From an uncultured Oscillospiraceae bacterium (GTDB lineage Bacteria; Bacillota; Clostridia; Oscillospirales; Oscillospiraceae), in assembly GCA_947627745.1 (NCBI GenBank), contig CANQXH010000004.1:1-54228 (forward strand): a stretch of 54,228 bases of DNA, written 5' to 3'. This document shows positions 38,832 to 49,084 of the stretch, piece by piece. Below the pieces are notes generated by a model, which saw only the letters and a list, made by a program, of their open reading frames with translations, did no database searches and was not told where the DNA came from. Both the position numbers and the translations under genes were made by a program. Each line of letters opens with the position of its first letter. Within the stretch, counting starts at the first letter, position 1.

Positions 38832-38858
38832 AAACCGGCGCCGTTCCGGCGCCGGTTT
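38832..38858 (-). terminator. rpmB terminator
   Basis: Perfect 11-bp stem AAACCGGCGCC (38832-38842) / GGCGCCGGTTT (38848-38858), TTTTCTC following on the minus strand, seven bases past the rpmB stop. Confidence 0.85.
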
Positions 38859-38865
38859 GTATTTG

Positions 38866-39054
38866 TCAGATGGCACGCTGGACCTTGTTGGAACGAAGGC
38901 ATCTGGTACAAGCGTACACATGGCACGGCGTTCCATTGACGATGGCCTTGACGCGTTTGACATTGGGCTTCCATGCCCGGTTGGAGCGTCTGTGGGAGTG
39001 AGAAACCTTGATTCCGAAGGTCACACCCTTGCCGCAATAATCACACTTTGCCAT
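38866..39054 (-). CDS. rpmB: 50S ribosomal protein bL28, zinc-binding form
   Basis: 62 residues, ATG at 39052-39054 after GATAGGAGGTGC. Begins MAKCDYCGKGV and carries the family core FGIKVSHSHRRSNRAWKPNVKRV. Two cysteine pairs, C-x-x-C near the start and C-x-x-C in YACTRCLRSNKV, make this the zinc (C+) form of L28; zinc-free paralogues replace it under zinc limitation in some bacteria. Single-gene transcript with own promoter and terminator. Confidence 0.97.
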   Translation of the reverse strand: MAKCDYCGKGVTFGIKVSHSHRRSNRAWKPNVKRVKAIVNGTPCHVYACTRCLRSNKVQRAI

Positions 39055-39107
39055 TCCCGCACCTCCTATCCACACTGATTTGGCCGCGCTTTTCAAAGCG
39101 CCCTAGT

Positions 39108-39136
39108 ATGATACCAAAGTTTCGGGAAAAAAGCAA
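39108..39136 (-). promoter_or_regulatory. rpmB promoter
   Basis: Minus strand TTGCTT (39131-39136), 17-nt spacer, TATCAT (39108-39113), diverging from the hprK promoter. Confidence 0.7.
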
Positions 39137-39175
39137 GTCTTTTTTCGTAATTTTTTATCTTTTTTGAAAATTTGA

Positions 39176-39204
39176 TTGCTATTTTGCTTTTCAGCAGGTA
39201 TAAT
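39176..39204 (+). promoter_or_regulatory. hprK promoter
   Basis: TTGCTA (39176-39181), 17-nt spacer, TATAAT (39199-39204). Confidence 0.75.
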
Positions 39205-39277
39205 AGCCCAGTAAGGCAGGGGGCGGGGAAAGAATTCTCTCCGCCGGTAGGAATTTTGGGTGAAGGAAGGTCCGAAT

Positions 39278-40228
39278 ATGGTAGAGACCTACAGTGTTCC
39301 GCTGAAAACGCTGGTGCAGGCGTTTCATTTGGAGGTGGTTTACAGCGCCACCGACTATGGCTCCATCCGGCTGACGGTGGAGGATGTGGCCCGGCCCGGG
39401 CTCCAGCTGGCGGGGTACTTTGACCATTTTGAACCCATGCGCCTCCAGGTCATCGGCAATGTGGAGGCCAGCTATCTGCGCAAGCTCACCGCCACCGAGC
39501 GGGCACTGACGCTGGATCGGCTGTTTTCCTACAAATTCCCGGCGCTGCTCCTGTCCCGAAACCTGAAGCCCAGTCCGGAGCTGATGAATGTCGCCAAAAA
39601 GCACAACGTCACTGTTCTGCGCAGCCCGGAGGCTACCAGCACCATCGTTTCCGCCATCATCGCCTACTTGAAAGCTGCCCTGGCCCCCCGGATCACCCGC
39701 CATGGGGTACTGATGGAGGTCTACGGCGAGGGAGTCCTTCTGGTGGGGGACAGCGGCATCGGCAAAAGCGAGGCCGCCGTGGAGCTGGTGAAGCGGGGCC
39801 ATCGCCTGATCGCCGACGACGCTGTGGAGATCCGGAAGATCTCCGAGACCTCCCTGGTGGGCACCGCCCCGGAGCTGATCCGCAATTACATCGAGCTCAG
39901 AGGCATCGGCATCATCAACGTGGCCACCCTGTTTGGCGTGGGCGCCATTAAGCTGGAAAACGAGATCAATCTGGTGGTGAACGTGGTGCCCTGGAACAGC
40001 CAGGATGTGTACGACCGGCTGGGGCTGGAGGATCAGTACATGGACATTCTGGGGGTGAAGGTCCCAATGAACACCATTCCCATCACCCCGGGCCGGAACC
40101 TGGCCATCATTTTGGAGGTGGCGGCCATGAACAACCGGCAGCGGAAAATGGGCTACAACGCCGCCCAGGAGTTCACGGAGCAGATCAACCGGCACTTTGA
40201 TCAGGATATCGGAAAGACGCTGCTGTAA
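39278..40228 (+). CDS. hprK: HPr kinase/phosphorylase
   Basis: Phosphorylates and dephosphorylates HPr on Ser46, the switch for carbon catabolite control in Firmicutes. 316 residues; ATG at 39278 after AAGGAAGG, preferred to the GTG at 39260, which has no ribosome site. The C-terminal catalytic domain has the P-loop GDSGIGKS (157-164), RHG (141-143), LIADDAVEI and the family signature LRGIGIINVATLFGVGAI. The stop shares one base with the pseudouridine synthase start (TAATG). Confidence 0.97.
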   Translation: MVETYSVPLKTLVQAFHLEVVYSATDYGSIRLTVEDVARPGLQLAGYFDHFEPMRLQVIGNVEASYLRKLTATERALTLDRLFSYKFPALLLSRNLKPSPELMNVAKKHNVTVLRSPEATSTIVSAIIAYLKAALAPRITRHGVLMEVYGEGVLLVGDSGIGKSEAAVELVKRGHRLIADDAVEIRKISETSLVGTAPELIRNYIELRGIGIINVATLFGVGAIKLENEINLVVNVVPWNSQDVYDRLGLEDQYMDILGVKVPMNTIPITPGRNLAIILEVAAMNNRQRKMGYNAAQEFTEQINRHFDQDIGKTLL

Positions 40229-41217
40229 TGAAGGAATTGACCATCGGTCCCAACGACGCGGGCCAGCGTCTGGACCGTTTTTTGAGTAAGGCGGTGCCCC
40301 TGCTGCCTGCCTCCCTGGCTCAGAAGTACATCCGCCTGAAGCGGATCAAGCGCAACGGCGCCCGGGCGGAGCGGGACACCCGGCTGGAAGCCGGGGACGT
40401 GTTGCAGCTTTATATCAACGACGAGTTCTTTGAGACCCCCCGGCAGGATAACGCCTACCTCACCGTGACGAGTCCCCGGCTGAATCTGGTGTACGAGGAC
40501 GAAAACATCTTGCTTGCGGACAAGCGCCCGGGTTTAGCGGTCCATCCCCACGACGGGGCGGAGTACGGCCGGACCCTGATCGACCACATCCAGGCATACT
40601 TGTATCAGAAGGGGGAGTGGCGGCCGAGAGGGGAGAACGTCTTCGCCCCGGCGCTGTGCAACCGGATCGACCGGAACACCGGGGGCATCGTCATCGCCGC
40701 GAAAAACGCGGAGGCCCTGCGAATTCTCAACCAGAAGATCAAGGACAGGGAGCTGGAAAAGGTCTATCTCGCCATTGTGGAGGGGACCCCCAAGCCCCGG
40801 GAGGGATCGCTGACCGGATTTCTCTTCAAGGATTCGGTGAAAAACCGGGTCTTTATCACGGATCAGCCCCAGCCCGGCGCCAAGAGCTGCCGGACGGACT
40901 ACCGGGTTTTGGAGAGCCGGAACGGACTGTCGTTGGTAGAGTGCCGCCTGATCACCGGCCGGACCCATCAGATCCGGGCCCAGTTCGCCCATGCCGGGCA
41001 CCCCCTGCTGGGGGACGGGAAATATGGGAAGCTGGACAAGCGGTTTGACCGGAATTATCAGGCCCTGTACGCCTACCGGCTGGCCTTCCGCTTTTTGACC
41101 CCCGGCGGTGCGCTCCAGTATCTGGACGGACGGGAATTTCGGGTGGAAAAGGTAGATTTTGTGGAGGAATATTTCCCAGGATTTTCCCCGGAGCGGGTAA
41201 AAAAAGAAGAAAAATAG
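40228..41217 (+). CDS. RluA-family pseudouridine synthase
   Basis: 329 residues. An N-terminal S4 RNA-binding domain (GQRLDRFLSKAVPLLPASLAQKYIRLKRIKRNG, written in parts: about 12-44) is followed by the RluA catalytic domain with NRIDRNTGGIVI, catalytic Asp148, then YLAIVEG, LITGRTHQIRAQFAHAGHPLLGD and YGK. RluC/RluD-like by layout, so probably 23S rRNA, but the target uridines cannot be inferred. Coupled to hprK; closed by a strong terminator. Confidence 0.94.
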   Translation: MKELTIGPNDAGQRLDRFLSKAVPLLPASLAQKYIRLKRIKRNGARAERDTRLEAGDVLQLYINDEFFETPRQDNAYLTVTSPRLNLVYEDENILLADKRPGLAVHPHDGAEYGRTLIDHIQAYLYQKGEWRPRGENVFAPALCNRIDRNTGGIVIAAKNAEALRILNQKIKDRELEKVYLAIVEGTPKPREGSLTGFLFKDSVKNRVFITDQPQPGAKSCRTDYRVLESRNGLSLVECRLITGRTHQIRAQFAHAGHPLLGDGKYGKLDKRFDRNYQALYAYRLAFRFLTPGGALQYLDGREFRVEKVDFVEEYFPGFSPERVKKEEK

Positions 41218-41230
41218 CGAAAACCAAAGG

Positions 41231-41260
41231 AAAGGCCGCCGGCTCAACCGGCGGCCTTTT
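41231..41260. terminator. Terminator between the pseudouridine synthase gene and atpC
   Basis: Perfect 12-bp stem AAAGGCCGCCGG (41231-41242) / CCGGCGGCCTTT (41248-41259), loop CTCAA. Usable from both strands. Confidence 0.9.
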
Positions 41261-41267
41261 AGGCTTC

Positions 41268-43072
<1,805 letters not shown>

Positions 43073-43128
43073 CTACAACTCCTTGTTAAGTAATGGAACA
43101 GGGCGGTTTGGAAAATTTCCGAGGCCCT

Positions 43129-43974
43129 TTATGCCCCGGCCACAATCTCGGTGATCTCTTGGGTAATGGCGGCCTGGCGGGCCCGGTTGAATTTCAGGCT
43201 CAGGTCTGCGATCATATCCTCCGCGTTGGAGGTGGCGGAGTCCATGGCGGTGCGGCGGGCAGCCTGCTCGGCGGCCCGGCTCTCGCACAGGGCGCCATAA
43301 AGGATACCGCCCAGGTATTCCGGGATAATGGCGTCAAACACGGCCCCGCTGTCCGGCTCGTAGAGGATTTCCGGGCCGGAGGGCCTCTTTTCCGCCGATT
43401 CCTGCCGCAGCAGGGGCAGCAACCGCAATGTAGCGGGGGTCTGGGACAGGACGGAGACAAAATTGGTGTACCCCACCCGGATTTCGTCAAATTCTCCCGC
43501 CAGGTAGGCTTTGCACAGCGTCTTCGCCATGGTGAAGCAGTCCCCCACGGACACATCCTCGGCGACGCTGTAAGCCTCCGTCAGGATCGGCGTCTTTCGG
43601 GCGTGGAAAAAGTCCGTCGCCTTTTTCCCCAGGGGAAGGACGGAGGCGTTTTTTCCCTCCATCTCGGCGTAGCAGAGCTTTAGAATATTGCTGTTGTAGC
43701 CCCCTGCCAGACCCCGGTCCCCGGCGATGACCACATAGGCCACCCGGTTTCCCGTCCGGGGCAGCAGGTAGGGGGAGGAGAACTCCCGGTTGGAGTCCAC
43801 AATGTCGTTGATGGTTTCGTACAGGATCTCAAAATAGGGCCGGGAACATAGCACCTGGGTCTGGGCCCGGCGGAGCTTGGAGGCGGCGACCATTTCCATG
43901 GCCTTGGTAATCTGCTTGGTACTCTCCATGCTCTTGATGCGGTTTTTGATCTCCTTGGTGGAAACGCCAGCCAT
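43129..43974 (-). CDS. atpG: ATP synthase gamma subunit
   Basis: 281 residues, the central rotor shaft. N-terminal helix KEIKNRIKSMESTKQITKAMEMVAASKLRRAQ and C-terminal helix ATSNAEDMIADLSLKFNRARQAAITQEITEIVAGA (described here in parts) are the conserved coiled-coil ends; GDRGLAGGYNSNIL is also typical. ATG 43972-43974 with GGAAGGAGGCC. Normal length. Confidence 0.97.
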   Translation of the reverse strand: MAGVSTKEIKNRIKSMESTKQITKAMEMVAASKLRRAQTQVLCSRPYFEILYETINDIVDSNREFSSPYLLPRTGNRVAYVVIAGDRGLAGGYNSNILKLCYAEMEGKNASVLPLGKKATDFFHARKTPILTEAYSVAEDVSVGDCFTMAKTLCKAYLAGEFDEIRVGYTNFVSVLSQTPATLRLLPLLRQESAEKRPSGPEILYEPDSGAVFDAIIPEYLGGILYGALCESRAAEQAARRTAMDSATSNAEDMIADLSLKFNRARQAAITQEITEIVAGA

Positions 43975-43989
43975 GGGCGGCCTCCTTCC

Positions 43990-45501
43990 TTATACCGGGT
44001 TGAATTCCGCCAGCAGGGCGGTGAGGGCTTCCTTCAGCGCCTCCTCCGTGGCCGGTTCCAGCTTGCCGGTGGCGCGGATGGCCTCCAGGATCCCGCTATG
44101 CCGGTTTTCCAGGTATTCGGAGAGCCGTGCTTCAAATTCGGGGATCCGCTCCACCGCCACGTCCTTCAGGTAGCCGTTGGTCACGGCGTAGAGGATGCAC
44201 ACCTGGTGGGCCACCTCCACGGGGGCGTTGTTCTTCTGCTTCAACACCGCTACGATCCGCTCGCCCAGGGCCAGCCGGGCTTTGGTGTCCGCGTCCAGGT
44301 CGGAGCCGAACTGGGCGAAGCTCTGCAGCTCCCGGTACTGGGAATAGAGCAACTTTAGGGAACCCGCCACCTTTTTCATGGCCTTGATCTGGGCCGCGCC
44401 GCCTACCCGGGACACGGAAATGCCCGGGTTCACGGCGGGCATGATCCCGGAATTGAACAGCTCGGATTCCAGGAAGATCTGCCCGTCGGTGATGGAAATG
44501 ACGTTGGTGGGGATGTAGGCGGACACGTCGCCGGCCTGAGTCTCGATGATGGGCAGGGCGGTCAGACTGCCGCCGCCCTTCTCCGGGGCCAGGTGGGCCG
44601 CCCGCTCCAGCAGCCGGGAGTGGAGGTAGAACACGTCGCCGGGATAGGCCTCCCGTCCGGGGGGACGGCGGATCAGCAGGGAAATGGCCCGGTAGGCCAC
44701 GGCGTGCTTGCTCAGGTCGTCGTAAATGCACAGCACGTCCTTGCCCTGATGCATAAAGTATTCGCCCATGGTGCAGCCGGAGTAGGGAGCGATGTACTGC
44801 ATGGGAGCCAGCTCCGAGGCGGTGGCGGAGACCACGATGGTGTAGTCCATAGCCCCGCCCAGGGTCAGGTTGTTCACGATCTGAGCCACGGTGGACCGCT
44901 TCTGACCAATGGCCACATACACGCAGATGACGTTTTTCCCCTTCTGATTCAAAATGGTATCGGTGGCGATGGTGGTCTTGCCGGTCTGCCGGTCGCCGAT
45001 GATCAGCTCCCGCTGGCCCCGGCCGATGGGGATCATGGAGTCGATGGCCTTGATGCCGGTCTGTAAGGGCACGTTCACCGGCTCCCGGTCAATGATGCCC
45101 GGGGCGGGGGCTTCGATGGGGCGGTAGTCCGCCGCTTCGATGGGGCCTTTGCCGTCGATGGGCTGGCCCAGGGCGTCCACCACTCGGCCGATCAGCCCTT
45201 CCCCAACGGGAACGGACACCACCCGGCCGGTGCGTTTGACCGTGTCCCCCTCCTGGATGCCCTGATCGTTGCCCAGCACCACGATGGACACCGCATCCTC
45301 CTCCAGATTCTGGGCCATGCCGTAGGCGCCGTTGGGAAATTCCAACAGCTCGCCGGCCATGCAGTTGTCCAGCCCGGCGGCCCGGGCGATACCGTCGCCT
45401 ACCAGGATGACCACGCCGGTCTCGCTCTGCTCCAGGCGGGCCTCGTAATTTTTGATTTGTTCACGGATGATCTTGGTGATCTGTTCGTGTCTTGCTTCCA
45501 T
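43990..45501 (-). CDS. atpA: ATP synthase alpha subunit
   Basis: 503 residues, non-catalytic nucleotide-binding F1 subunit. Walker [23 protein letters not shown], the CTMGEYF and [13 protein letters not shown] segments and the arginine-finger region [17 protein letters not shown] are intact. Start ATG 45499-45501 with a weaker GCAGGGACG ribosome site. 15 bases to atpG. Confidence 0.99.
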   Translation of the reverse strand: MEARHEQITKIIREQIKNYEARLEQSETGVVILVGDGIARAAGLDNCMAGELLEFPNGAYGMAQNLEEDAVSIVVLGNDQGIQEGDTVKRTGRVVSVPVGEGLIGRVVDALGQPIDGKGPIEAADYRPIEAPAPGIIDREPVNVPLQTGIKAIDSMIPIGRGQRELIIGDRQTGKTTIATDTILNQKGKNVICVYVAIGQKRSTVAQIVNNLTLGGAMDYTIVVSATASELAPMQYIAPYSGCTMGEYFMHQGKDVLCIYDDLSKHAVAYRAISLLIRRPPGREAYPGDVFYLHSRLLERAAHLAPEKGGGSLTALPIIETQAGDVSAYIPTNVISITDGQIFLESELFNSGIMPAVNPGISVSRVGGAAQIKAMKKVAGSLKLLYSQYRELQSFAQFGSDLDADTKARLALGERIVAVLKQKNNAPVEVAHQVCILYAVTNGYLKDVAVERIPEFEARLSEYLENRHSGILEAIRATGKLEPATEEALKEALTALLAEFNPV

Positions 45502-45531
45502 AGCGTCCCTGCTTTCTTATTCCGTCGGAGG

Positions 45532-46071
45532 TCACAGGACCGTGGAGCGCAGCATGGCCCGAATGGCGTCCAGCCTGCCCGCCACGGTGTCCTCCACCCG
45601 TTTTCCGTCATAGTCCAGCCGCACGCCCCCCAGGGTCTTGGGGTCCACCCGGCACTGGAGCTTCACGGTCTTGCCGGTAATCTGCTCCAGCTTTTCTGTC
45701 AAACGGCGGCATTGCTCGTCCGTGAGGGCCACGGCGGTGACCGCCGTCACGCTCACGATGCCGTTGTCGGCGTAGTACTGCTCCCGAAAGACCTTCACAC
45801 AGTCGGGAAACTGACGGGCATAGCCCTTTTCGGAGAGCAGCTTGATGAAATTCAGCACATAGGGCTCCACCCGGCCTCGCAGGGCCTGGTCGGCGATGGC
45901 GCGCCGCTCCTGCTTGGGCAGCGCCGGAGAATCCAGCAGCCGGAGATACCCGGGCTCCTGGGCAAAAATCTCAGACAGGGATTCCAGCTCCTCCAGCATC
46001 GAACCGGAGAGGCCTTCGTCCCGGGCCAGGTCGTAGAGCGCCTGGCCGTAGCGCTCGGCGGCGGGGCTCAT
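45532..46071 (-). CDS. atpH: ATP synthase delta subunit
   Basis: 179 residues, part of the peripheral stalk on top of F1. N-terminal helical domain with AERYGQALYDLARDEG, and the C-terminal GGVRLDYDGKRVEDTVAGRLDAIR segment (described in parts), which matches the OSCP/delta family ending. ATG overlaps the atpF stop (ATGA). Confidence 0.95.
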   Translation of the reverse strand: MSPAAERYGQALYDLARDEGLSGSMLEELESLSEIFAQEPGYLRLLDSPALPKQERRAIADQALRGRVEPYVLNFIKLLSEKGYARQFPDCVKVFREQYYADNGIVSVTAVTAVALTDEQCRRLTEKLEQITGKTVKLQCRVDPKTLGGVRLDYDGKRVEDTVAGRLDAIRAMLRSTVL

Positions 46072-46571
46072 GCTTCACCACCCAACTGCTCGATGAAGCG
46101 GTCCACCAGGGCGGCCTGCTCATCGCCGTCCAGGCTCTTGCCCACGACCTTTCCGGCAATGGCCAGGGCCAGGTCGGAGATTTCGTCCTTGGCGTCGTTG
46201 ACCGCTTTTTTCCGCTCCTGGGCAATGTCCGCGGCAGCCTTCTGCCGGATGGCGTCGGCCTCCCGGTTGGCCTGGCGGAGGATCTCCTCCTCCCGGCTCT
46301 GGCCCCGGGCCACGGCCTCCTTCACCAGACGTTCTCCGGTGTCGGCGGCCACGGAGAGCTTCTGCTCATACTCCGCGCGCAGAGCCTCGGCCTCGGACCG
46401 GGCCTGACCGGCGGCGGCGTAGGTGTCGTCGATCTCCTTTTGGCGGGAATCGATCATCTTCATCACCGGGCCGAACAGGAATTTTTTCAGCACGAAAAAG
46501 AGGGCCAGAAAGTTGGCAAGGGCAAACAGGGCGTCCCACAGGTTCACGCCCATAAAATCTTCAAATCCCAC
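46068..46571 (-). CDS. atpF: ATP synthase b subunit
   Basis: 167 residues, peripheral stalk. GTG start at 46571 with AAGGAGCG nine bases upstream; an ATG six codons later is the alternative. One N-terminal transmembrane helix (about 10-30) is followed by a long charged coiled coil with DSRQKEIDDTYAAAGQARSEAEALRAEYEQ, typical of subunit b. A single b gene is present, so the stalk is a homodimer. Confidence 0.95.
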   Translation of the reverse strand: MGFEDFMGVNLWDALFALANFLALFFVLKKFLFGPVMKMIDSRQKEIDDTYAAAGQARSEAEALRAEYEQKLSVAADTGERLVKEAVARGQSREEEILRQANREADAIRQKAAADIAQERKKAVNDAKDEISDLALAIAGKVVGKSLDGDEQAALVDRFIEQLGGEA

Positions 46572-46611
46572 GCTTTTTCGCTCCTTTCGTCAAAAAATGG
46601 GGAGAAGAAGA

Positions 46612-46920
<309 letters not shown>

Positions 46921-47820
46921 TCACGTTGACGAAGGGACTTCCTCCGGTGGTGGACAGGCCCCGGAGATGTAGACCATGCTCAGCAGGCTGAACACAAAGG
47001 CCTGAATAAAGCCGGAAAACAGGTCAAAGTACAGCGACAGCACCGCCGGAATGCCGAACTCCAGAATGGGCACCCCGGTGAGCAGCCCGGAAAATTCCAG
47101 CAGCCCCAACAGCCCCAGTACAGCCAGGACGATGCCCACGATCCACAGCGGCGTCTTTTTCCGCTTCTTTCCCAGGAAGAACAGCCCGCCGCCCAGGGCC
47201 AGCACCACCACCGGCACGATCCAGGTGCCGGAGATCAGGCCGATCAGGATGGTGGAGGCGGCGCTGAGGGCGGTGTAGAGAATGCTGGTAATGACCCCGC
47301 CGCCGGCCACGTTGCCAAAGTGACGGAAGGCCATACTGACCGGCTGGGCCACCTCGGAGATCAGGTTCATGGGGGTCATCACCGCCACCGGCTCGGTAAA
47401 GCCCTTGAGCCAGCCGAGGAAGCCGTTGCGTTTGATGGAGTTGTACCAGATGATAGCGCTGACCATCAGCGCCCAGGTCAGCGTCACGCTGAGGTCTGCC
47501 GTAGTGGAGCGGAAGAAGCCCAGCATGCTGATGAGAGAGCCGCAGATGGAGGACAGGAACAGCGTTCCAATAAAGGGCGTCCAGGAGACGTTGTGCTCCC
47601 CCATGGTCTCCACCACCAGGGTGCGGAGCATGGTCACCGCCTTTTCCACCAAAACCTGAAGCTTTCCCGGCCGCTTTTGTAGGTTTTTCCCCAGAAAATA
47701 CCCCGTGATGCTGAGAAATACCGTCACCAGCAGCAGCGAAAGGGTGGTCTGGGTCACGGGGATGCCCCCGAAAATAGGAATATAAAAATAGATGTACGCG
47801 CCGTTGACGTTCACATTCAT
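46921..47820 (-). CDS. atpB: ATP synthase a subunit, with an inserted hydrophobic segment
   Basis: 299 residues, stator subunit with the ion channels. Start ATG 47818-47820 with AAGGAGGATC. The essential arginine is Arg166 in SMAFRHFGNV, and the C-terminal FIQAFVFSLLSMVYI helix (Gln273) is conserved. Between these conserved helices lies an unusual stretch of about 40-45 residues with a basic loop (LGKKRKKTPLW) and an extra hydrophobic helix (IVGIVLAVLGLLGLLEF) compared with the textbook layout. The ATG overlaps the atpI stop. Confidence 0.93.
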   Translation of the reverse strand: MNVNVNGAYIYFYIPIFGGIPVTQTTLSLLLVTVFLSITGYFLGKNLQKRPGKLQVLVEKAVTMLRTLVVETMGEHNVSWTPFIGTLFLSSICGSLISMLGFFRSTTADLSVTLTWALMVSAIIWYNSIKRNGFLGWLKGFTEPVAVMTPMNLISEVAQPVSMAFRHFGNVAGGGVITSILYTALSAASTILIGLISGTWIVPVVVLALGGGLFFLGKKRKKTPLWIVGIVLAVLGLLGLLEFSGLLTGVPILEFGIPAVLSLYFDLFSGFIQAFVFSLLSMVYISGACPPPEEVPSST

Positions 47821-48221
47821 GCCGGGCGATCCTCCTTCTTCCGGAAAAATGCCCCCAGGGTCAGGATCAAGCGGGGGAAAAGCAGGGGCAGCAGCAGAGC
47901 GATCAGGTTGCACTGCCCGCTTTTGGCGGCCAGGAACAGGCCCAGAAACAGCCCGGCGTACCGCAGCAGGAAGGAGGCGGCAATGACGCTCTGGCCGCCC
48001 TTCACGTTCTGCTGTTCCGCCCGGTCCGCCGCGGCGTTGACCCCCACGCTCATCAGCAGGAAGTTTGCCAGGGACAGCCCGCCGCCGATCAGCCCACCCC
48101 ATAGGACCGTAAGATCCCAGTATCCCAGGGCGGCGAATACGGCGAACATGACGGCGATCCCCGCCGCCATTCCCCCGGTGACGAGGAGCGTTTCCTTCAG
48201 GATGGTTTTCCTGGAATCCAT
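47817..48221 (-). CDS. atpI: ATP synthase subunit I
   Basis: 134 residues, ATG at 48219-48221 with TTGAGGAGAAGACT. Four hydrophobic segments (about 12-32, 38-58, 77-95 and 97-118) with GGLIGGGLSLANFLLM, as in AtpI proteins, which are thought to help c-ring assembly or Mg2+ supply and are not part of the mature enzyme. Stop overlaps atpB ATG (ATGA). Confidence 0.85.
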   Translation of the reverse strand: MDSRKTILKETLLVTGGMAAGIAVMFAVFAALGYWDLTVLWGGLIGGGLSLANFLLMSVGVNAAADRAEQQNVKGGQSVIAASFLLRYAGLFLGLFLAAKSGQCNLIALLLPLLFPRLILTLGAFFRKKEDRPA

Positions 48222-48231
48222 AGTCTTCTCC

Positions 48232-48492
48232 TCAAGCGTGATCGTTGAAAAAAACGTCGGGGGGATCGTCCTTTTTTTCCTTAGAGATCCGGTTAAGCAC
48301 CCGCAGGCTGGATAAAAACCCCTCCAGGGCGCACACCGCGCCAAAGGCCACGCCGACCCACAGCACCCAGTCCCCCAGGGAAAAGGTGTCCCGGAGCCAG
48401 GTGGACAGCCACACGCAGCCGGCCAGTGGCACGGCGACGGACAGCCCAAGCTGGGTGAGCCAGACCAGCAGCTGCAAATTCTTCAAAGGCAA
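48232..48492 (-). CDS. atpZ: AtpZ/AtpI family protein
   Basis: 86 residues, first gene of the ATP synthase operon. TTG start at 48490-48492 with GAGGGGGGC just upstream; no ATG is available in frame. Two transmembrane helices (about 7-28 and 41-62), LVWLTQLGLSVAVPLAGCVWL being the typical first one, with a charged C-terminus. AtpZ-type proteins precede atpI in many Firmicutes and are proposed to act with AtpI in Mg2+ uptake or assembly. Confidence 0.83.
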   Translation of the reverse strand: MPLKNLQLLVWLTQLGLSVAVPLAGCVWLSTWLRDTFSLGDWVLWVGVAFGAVCALEGFLSSLRVLNRISKEKKDDPPDVFFNDHA

Positions 48493-48516
48493 AGCCCCCC
48501 TCTTAATCTAAAGGTT

Positions 48517-48545
48517 ATTATACTCCATGGCGGAGGAAGATTCAA
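48517..48545 (-). promoter_or_regulatory. Promoter of the ATP synthase operon
   Basis: Minus strand TTGAAT (48540-48545), 17-nt spacer, TATAAT (48517-48522), about 25 bases before the atpZ start. Confidence 0.78.
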
Positions 48546-48727
48546 GGCAAATTACCCCCCTTTCTCAAATATTTTTTCGTTCCGGCGCCGATGGAGGCGT
48601 TTTTTGATTGAAGGGAAAGTTTTTCGGGAAAGGGGCTTTCCTTTTTTCCCAAAATATTGTAAACTAAAGAAAAACCCCACACCGATCCGGGAGAAGAGGC
48701 ATATTCTACCCATAGAGGTGGTTTGGA

Positions 48728-49084
48728 ATGCTTCTGACTGTGATTTTGGGATGCCTGGCGGCTTTCGGCGCGGTTTGCGCGCTGGCCTGCCTGCTGGGAC
48801 TGGCCCTGCCCAAGCCCAGCGGGGCGGCGGTCTGCCTGGGCCGGACGGCCTTTGCCCTGCGCTGGCTGTGGCTTAGAGAGCTGGGGCTGGCCCCCGGACG
48901 GCTGATTTGGGCGGACTGCCCCCTGGACGAGGGGGAGCGGGCAAGGTTTCAGGATCGGGGCGTGGAATTTTGCAGTCTGGCGGAGCTTCCCGCCCGGCTG
49001 GCGCGGGAGGCGGAGACCCTTGGGGGAACAGGAGCTGGAGATCTTGCAGGGCGCGGTCAGCGCGGTAGTATACCAAAACTATGA
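48728..49084 (+). CDS. Small protein with N-terminal membrane segment, unknown
   Basis: 118 residues, ATG at 48728 with AGAGGTGG. An N-terminal hydrophobic segment (MLLTVILGCLAAFGAVCALACLLGLA, about 2-25) is followed by an Arg/Leu-rich soluble part (LRWLWLRELGLAPGRLIWADCPLDEGE...). No family recognised. Its last 65 bases overlap the start of the recD2 frame, which is long for an overlap, so either recD2 starts later or the two are tightly coupled. Good ribosome site and position favour a real gene. Confidence 0.6.
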   Translation: MLLTVILGCLAAFGAVCALACLLGLALPKPSGAAVCLGRTAFALRWLWLRELGLAPGRLIWADCPLDEGERARFQDRGVEFCSLAELPARLAREAETLGGTGAGDLAGRGQRGSIPKL

